From Pachypanchax playfairii (taxonomy: Eukaryota; Chordata; Actinopteri; Cyprinodontiformes; Aplocheilidae): a DNA stretch of 64,000 nucleotides. Location: NCBI GenBank assembly GCA_006937955.1, contig SSNP01000348.1, positions 62,001 to 126,000 on the forward strand. Reading direction: 5' to 3'. How positions within the stretch are numbered: position 1 is the first letter of the stretch; every line of letters starts with the position of its first letter. This document shows positions 61,870 to 64,000 of this stretch, piece by piece. Below the pieces are notes generated by a model. That model was given only the letters and a program-made list of their open reading frames with translations, made no database searches and had not been told where the DNA came from. Position numbers and translations under genes: made by a program.

Positions 61870-62070
61870 TTAAAAAGGCCAGTACCAGAGGACCTCAGGG
61901 TCCACGAGGGCTCATAATTTAAAAGCAGTTCAGATAAACAAGAAGGCCCAAGACCATCAAGACATTTATAAACAACTAAAAGAAGCTTAAAATCAATCCT
62001 GAAACACACAGGGAGCCAATGCAGTGATTTTAAAACTGGTGTAATGTCCCGCCCTCTGGTCCTCATCGGA
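61870..62070 (-). pseudogene. LINE reverse-transcriptase C-terminal relic
   Basis: The minus strand reads RDITPVLKSLHWLPVCFRID, then FKLLLVVYKCLDGLGPSCLS, then YEPSWTLRSSGTGL. The ITPVL-SLHWLPV-RIDFKLLL-YK-L-GLGP-LS-LL pattern is a hallmark of the C-terminus of fish non-LTR retrotransposon reverse transcriptases of the jockey/CR1/L2 group. It is about 65 codons, open, and cut off upstream by an AT array and downstream by unrelated DNA: a 5'-truncated fragment. Confidence 0.85.
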
Positions 62071-62097
62071 GCATGTACATAGATATACATCTATATT

Positions 62098-62098
<1 letters not shown>

Positions 62099-62178
<80 letters not shown>
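62099..62178. repeat. AT dinucleotide microsatellite (about 36 units)
   Basis: Nearly pure AT from 62107 to 62178, adjoining the LINE fragment. Confidence 0.97.
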
Positions 62179-62180
<2 letters not shown>

Positions 62181-63724
62181 TTTATATGATAGATTTGTGG
62201 ATTTTGCATAAACACGAGCAAATATATAATATATATCAAGTAAACTTTTCAAGCTAAGACTAGCTTGTGATGCACTTTAACACACTTAACAGAAAAGCAG
62301 GCACAGAATTGTCTTTTATGTTTGGCTGTTGTCATGGTAATAGACTGAATGATTTTAAGAAAAAATGTGCTGAGGACAAATAAAACCACATGAATGTGGT
62401 GTGAAGATGATGATGTCAATGGGTGACACTTTTTATCCCTAATCATATTTTTTCTGATTCTGATGGTTGGGATTTTTTCCTGTAACCTAATAGCTATAAT
62501 TCTAAAATGACACCAGAATGTGACAGAACGGGTTTGACATGATGTCATAAAATTAGGTTAATTTTTAATTATATGTCAGCAAGGCAAACTGCTAAATAAA
62601 TCAATTAATGTAACACTTGTATGTTAAAGACAGTGTATTTTAGCCCAGATCAAATTTATTCTTTTCAGTCAGAGTCACGTAGAATTGATTGTTTTAAATC
62701 AGTGGCGTGTAACTAAAGCCTTTTTGTAATCTGATGCTTTGGTCAAAATGTAACCCAGGAGTGAAGAAGTGATGTATATTGGTGTTGAGTTAATTTTCTA
62801 TGGTTACAAGTGGATTAGTAATCATCTGACTTGCTTCATTTAATAGGATCTTATAAGAAACACTCAAAAAGAACCAAAAAAGTTACATTTTATTGCTGCA
62901 AATCATCTTTGTAGAAGTTTTGTTTGTGCAATACTTCTTGCTGTCAAGGTGTCGAACATTTAAGGGAACGAAAAAAAAGAAAAACACCATACCAGTTCTA
63001 ATAGACTGGAGGACTTGTTTTCTCTATTTCAGTCAAGGCTGATCTATTTCTCTATTCCGGATTTCTCAGATTGCTGCTTTTATCTAATTTAGGCACATTT
63101 ACCCTTAAAAGTCCTGCAACTTATTTGTCAGGTTTAAAATGCTCCAGTTTTGCCCAACTTTGAACCTCAGAGTGTCTCAAGTTTGACTCAAGGACATTTT
63201 GATAAACATGCAATGCATTCACTAAACCTGTGACTTTTTTCTGGAGCACAAATCTGTTTTTGAGACAGAAATGAACTTTAACAGGTCTAAAGAGACAAAC
63301 TGCCAATAAATGCAAATGACATATGTAATTGATAATAAAGAATAAAATTATCCAGTATCCAAAGTATCCAGACATTTCAACATTTTGTAACTTGCTCAGA
63401 CCTTTTGATTGTCCTACATACATACTGTATCTTGAAATTCAGTTCATCTTTAAAACATAAACAACCAAAGTAACTCTTAATATGTTTTATGTTAATGTTC
63501 AGCTGACAAACGAAGTGCATCCCCTTTCTGAATTTTTAAATCATAAATCTTCTTCGCCTCATTTTGGCAACAAAGTACAAGGTAAAAACTGCACATAGTT
63601 TAAATATGTAAACATCACTATAAATATATATGATGGATTACAAATCAGGTAAAGTGACTAAAAATAAGTGAGAGTGGCTCAGCAGGTTGTCTATATGTTG
63701 CTGATAGAACCCGTTTAAATCAGT
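62179..63724. other. Spacer
   Basis: AT-rich. No exon or mobile element recognised. Confidence 0.6.
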
Positions 63725-64000
63725 TCAGTCAATCATTATCTTTACCCACTTCATGTTCAGAGTCATGGGGAGCTTGTGTCTGTCAGTCCATCCCAGAGCC
63801 ACAGAGACAGACAGCCACTCACACCAATTCATATCAATTTCATGCATTTTTCTTCTGTGGGAGGAAGGCTGAGTCCTGGGAGAAAACCCACACATGCATG
63901 GGGAGAACATGTTTACTCTATGGAAAAAGGTCTTGGCCAGGTTTTGAACCCAGTACCTTCTCACTACAAGGTAGTATTGCTACCAACTGCACAACTACAC
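63725..64000 (-). mobile_element. tRNA-headed fish SINE-like repeat, head and middle, near the window edge
   Basis: On the minus strand it begins at the window edge with gtgtagttgtgcagttggta, an A-box-like head, followed by gagaaggtactgggttcaaa (B-box-like ggttcaaaacc). It continues with catgttctccccatgcatgt, gtgggttttctcccaggact and ggtgtgagtggctgtctgtc. Head and middle correspond to the copy at 36168-36479, but the 3' part and the ATGG tail are missing at the left end. Confidence 0.8.

Overview
This is eukaryotic, AT-rich DNA from a vertebrate, almost certainly a teleost fish. It has GT-AG split exons in long introns, many microsatellites, and dispersed repeats of types familiar from fish genomes: Tc1 termini, hAT and TTAA miniature elements, a tRNA-headed SINE-like family with ATGG tails, LINE relics, and a GGGGACC/CCTAA repeat. 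There are no bacterial operons, no CRISPR array and no rRNA.

Only one protein-coding gene can be supported. On the minus strand, six coding exons between 19542 and 2515 join in perfect phase to give 257 residues: the signal peptide and the first part of the amino-terminal domain of the kainate-type glutamate receptor subunit GluK5 (grik5, also called KA2). The exons lie at 19434-19542, 11195-11359, 10018-10115, 7369-7534, 3314-3492 and 2515-2568. All five introns inside the window have GT-AG ends and phases that agree. The rest of the receptor (remaining amino-terminal domain, ligand-binding domain, pore and tail) must lie to the left of base 1. A probable splice acceptor just upstream of the start codon suggests a further non-coding first exon, so the promoter is probably not next to the ATG.

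From about 19.6 kb to 64 kb (about 44 kb) I find no convincing coding gene. The best-defined features there are: a TTAA miniature element 0.9 kb upstream of the grik5 ATG (20436-20980) and a second one with related ends (38681-39271); a deleted Tc1 element (28199-28723) and a Tc1 transposase relic (55290-55560); a 309-bp hAT miniature element with a perfect 8-bp target duplication (53890-54198); two LINE reverse-transcriptase relics (47155-47425 and 61870-62070); three copies of a tRNA-headed SINE-like repeat, two of which end in ATGG/CCAT arrays; a possible Helitron-type repeat (52314-53019); and a two-unit repeat with degenerate telomere-like CCTAA runs (47880-48445).

I did not find a new biological system. 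The points most worth checking are the mobile-element architecture upstream of grik5, a 63-bp exon-like segment in the intron between coding exons 4 and 5 that would put a stop in frame, and a pyrimidine/purine-switch segment with an X-box-like core at 53.3-53.5 kb.
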